Assembly: GCF_003991565.1 (NCBI RefSeq)
Contig: NZ_CP032819.1
Coordinates: 4,712,001 to 4,776,000 of the forward strand
Direction: 5' to 3'
Origin: Butyricimonas faecalis
GTDB taxonomy: Bacteria; Bacteroidota; Bacteroidia; Bacteroidales; Marinifilaceae
Length of the DNA stretch: 64,000 bases
The position numbers and the translations under genes are program-made. Below are positions 62,756 to 64,000 of the stretch, one piece after another (position 1 is the first letter of the stretch; each line of letters starts with the position of its first letter). The notes beneath the pieces were generated by a model. The model made no database searches, had not been told where the DNA came from, and was given only the letters and a program-made list of their open reading frames with translations.

Positions 62756-63454
62756 ATGAATCTTAATGATTTGTACAAGAAAGTATCGGCCATCCCGATC
62801 GGGGATTTTCCCCCGTCCGCGTTGTCCGGTTTACTACACGGGTATATCTCAGTTTATTCTATCGTGCGAGTAAACCCGTGGTTGGAAGAAGTGTATGGTA
62901 GCCAGTGGAATATCCATGAACGGATACGGGAAATAGCGGGAGAATTAGCCGATTTGATAAAAGATCCATCTGTGACATTGGAAGATCGGGTGGGATATGT
63001 AGCCGATCTGATGGAAGCCTATTTGACCTATTCCGATATGGATTTTTTGGACATCGCGTTGGATGCGGCTTACGAGATTATATCCCCAAAGGGGGATGGA
63101 GAGATCGTGTTGTCTTGTCGGGTTCCGGAGATGTGTAGGTTGCTGTGTAGTTGTTATTATTTCACGGGGGAGGAGAGGTGCATGGGATTGGCAAAGGAGA
63201 TCGTGATGGGGTTGGAGTATCGTGCTGAGTTGAAGCTTGATGATTTGGAGAAAAAGAATGTATGGAGGTGGTATCGGGCTGTGGAATTTTATGAGAATAC
63301 AATTGGAGGTAAAGGGAAGAATAACCGCTTAGGATGTATAAATTTTTTGGGGGACAACCTTTTAGCGGGAGTAACAACAAAAGAGCAAAATATGAATGTC
63401 ATTTCCTTGTGCTTTGATTGGTTAGCAACGAAAGAATATATTAATTTAAAATAA
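62756..63454 (+). CDS. Unknown protein in the upxY locus
   Basis: 232 residues from ATG 62756 (MNLNDLYKKVSAI...); an in-frame GTG two codons earlier is less likely. Mostly helical with no signal peptide and no motif I recognise; helices with Tyr/Leu pairs (MEAYLTYSDMDFLDIALDAA) suggest a helical-repeat fold. It holds the position that UpxZ, the trans-inhibitor of other UpxY proteins, holds in Bacteroides, but I see no clear similarity to UpxZ. Eleven bases after upxY, so co-transcribed. Confidence 0.75.
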   Translation: MNLNDLYKKVSAIPIGDFPPSALSGLLHGYISVYSIVRVNPWLEEVYGSQWNIHERIREIAGELADLIKDPSVTLEDRVGYVADLMEAYLTYSDMDFLDIALDAAYEIISPKGDGEIVLSCRVPEMCRLLCSCYYFTGEERCMGLAKEIVMGLEYRAELKLDDLEKKNVWRWYRAVEFYENTIGGKGKNNRLGCINFLGDNLLAGVTTKEQNMNVISLCFDWLATKEYINLK

Positions 63455-63457
63455 TTT

Positions 63458-64000
63458 ATGAAAGCTTGTTTTATGGGGCTAGGCTATATCGGTCTGCCGA
63501 CTGCCATTATTGCCGCGAAACACGGGATAGAAGTTACCGGGGTTGATATAAACCCGAGCGTGGTAGAATTGACAAACCGGGGGAAATTGCATATCGTGGA
63601 GCCGGGAATGGAAGAGTACTTGCAAGAGGTGGTAAAAAATGGACAATTGAAGGCTTCCCTGAAGCCGGAGGTTTGCGAGGCTTATTTCATGGTTGTCCCG
63701 ACCCCTTTTAAAGGGAATCACGAACCCGATATTTCTTACGTGGAAGCGGCCACCCGTTCCGTGTTGCCCTTGTTGAAAGCGGGAGACCTGTACGTGATAG
63801 AATCCACCTCGCCGATTGGAACAACGGAGAAAATGCGGGATTTGATTTACGGAGAACGTCCGGAATTGAGAGATAAAATATATATCGCTTATTGCCCGGA
63901 ACGCGTGTTACCGGGAAACGTGATCTATGAGCTCGTGCATAATGACCGGGTGATCGGGGGGATGGATGAAAAGTCGACGGACAAGGCCATCGAGTTCTAC
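63458..64000 (+). CDS. wecC: UDP-N-acetyl-D-mannosamine dehydrogenase, cut by window edge
   Basis: 181 codons visible. NAD-binding MGLGYIGLPTAIIAAKHGI at the N-terminus, then VDINPSVVELTNRGKLHIVE, VVPTPFKGNHEPDISYVEAA and ESTSPIGTTEKM, AYCPERVLPGN. The CPERVLPG sequence matches the WecC-type rather than UDP-glucose type. The catalytic Cys lies beyond the edge. It would supply ManNAcA for the polysaccharide. Confidence 0.9.
   Translation, partial: MKACFMGLGYIGLPTAIIAAKHGIEVTGVDINPSVVELTNRGKLHIVEPGMEEYLQEVVKNGQLKASLKPEVCEAYFMVVPTPFKGNHEPDISYVEAATRSVLPLLKAGDLYVIESTSPIGTTEKMRDLIYGERPELRDKIYIAYCPERVLPGNVIYELVHNDRVIGGMDEKSTDKAIEFY

Overview
The window reads as chromosome of an anaerobic gut member of the Bacteroidota (Bacteroidales). 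Support comes from a SusC/SusD pair under an ECF sigma factor and FecR, a UpxY-type NusG paralogue heading a surface-polysaccharide locus, many promoters with the Bacteroidales -7 element TAnnTTTG, DUF4236/DUF2027/PCMD families, and A-rich ribosome binding regions. A genus in the Odoribacteraceae such as Butyricimonas or Odoribacter is my guess from gene content, not shown by the sequence.

Region 1 (1-6320) is an accessory island: two tandem tyrosine recombinases (the first cut by the window edge), a DUF4236 protein, an overlapping pair that I read as Nmad2 and Nmad3 (domains tied by genomic context to hypermodified DNA bases), a truncated gene, and an IS256-family remnant. It ends beside the 3' end of a tRNA-Pro(GGG) gene, a classic integrase target.

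Region 2 (6538-15557) is housekeeping and surface genes: trxB, a small outer-membrane protein, a DUF2027-Smr protein, urocanate hydratase, an RluA-type pseudouridine synthase and two lipoproteins. Region 3 (15566-24519) is a complete histidine operon, hisG-D-C-B-H-A-F-IE, preceded by a His-rich leader peptide and attenuator. That leader module occurs twice, and a DUF4143 ATPase gene sits between the copies. hisH carries a one-base frameshift at a G run.

Region 4 (24599-37683) holds a helix-hairpin-helix envelope protein, purE and hpt back to back, obgE, a RhuM protein, a YhiM-like (DUF2776) membrane protein, the menaquinone methyltransferase, arginine deiminase, a structured non-coding stretch, and a beta-barrel plus coiled-coil lipoprotein pair next to an XRE regulator. 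Region 5 (37935-45656) holds a complete IS256-family element, mutS2, a DUF1573 protein, rpsO and pnp.

Region 6 (45734-55383) is an ECF sigma / FecR / SusC / SusD / thioredoxin / TlpA nutrient-uptake locus in which fecR is split by a one-base frameshift at an A run. Region 7 (55457-61836) has a PdxA-like protein that lacks the family's metal-binding histidines, then a five-gene heterodisulfide-reductase-like operon with a membrane cytochrome-b/FeS subunit, probably feeding or draining the menaquinone pool. Region 8 (61950-64000) starts a polysaccharide locus: upxY, an unknown gene and the start of a UDP-sugar dehydrogenase.

Three places (tRNA-Pro anticodon loop, hisH, fecR) each look one base short in a homopolymer run. 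Sequence error is therefore a live explanation for all three.
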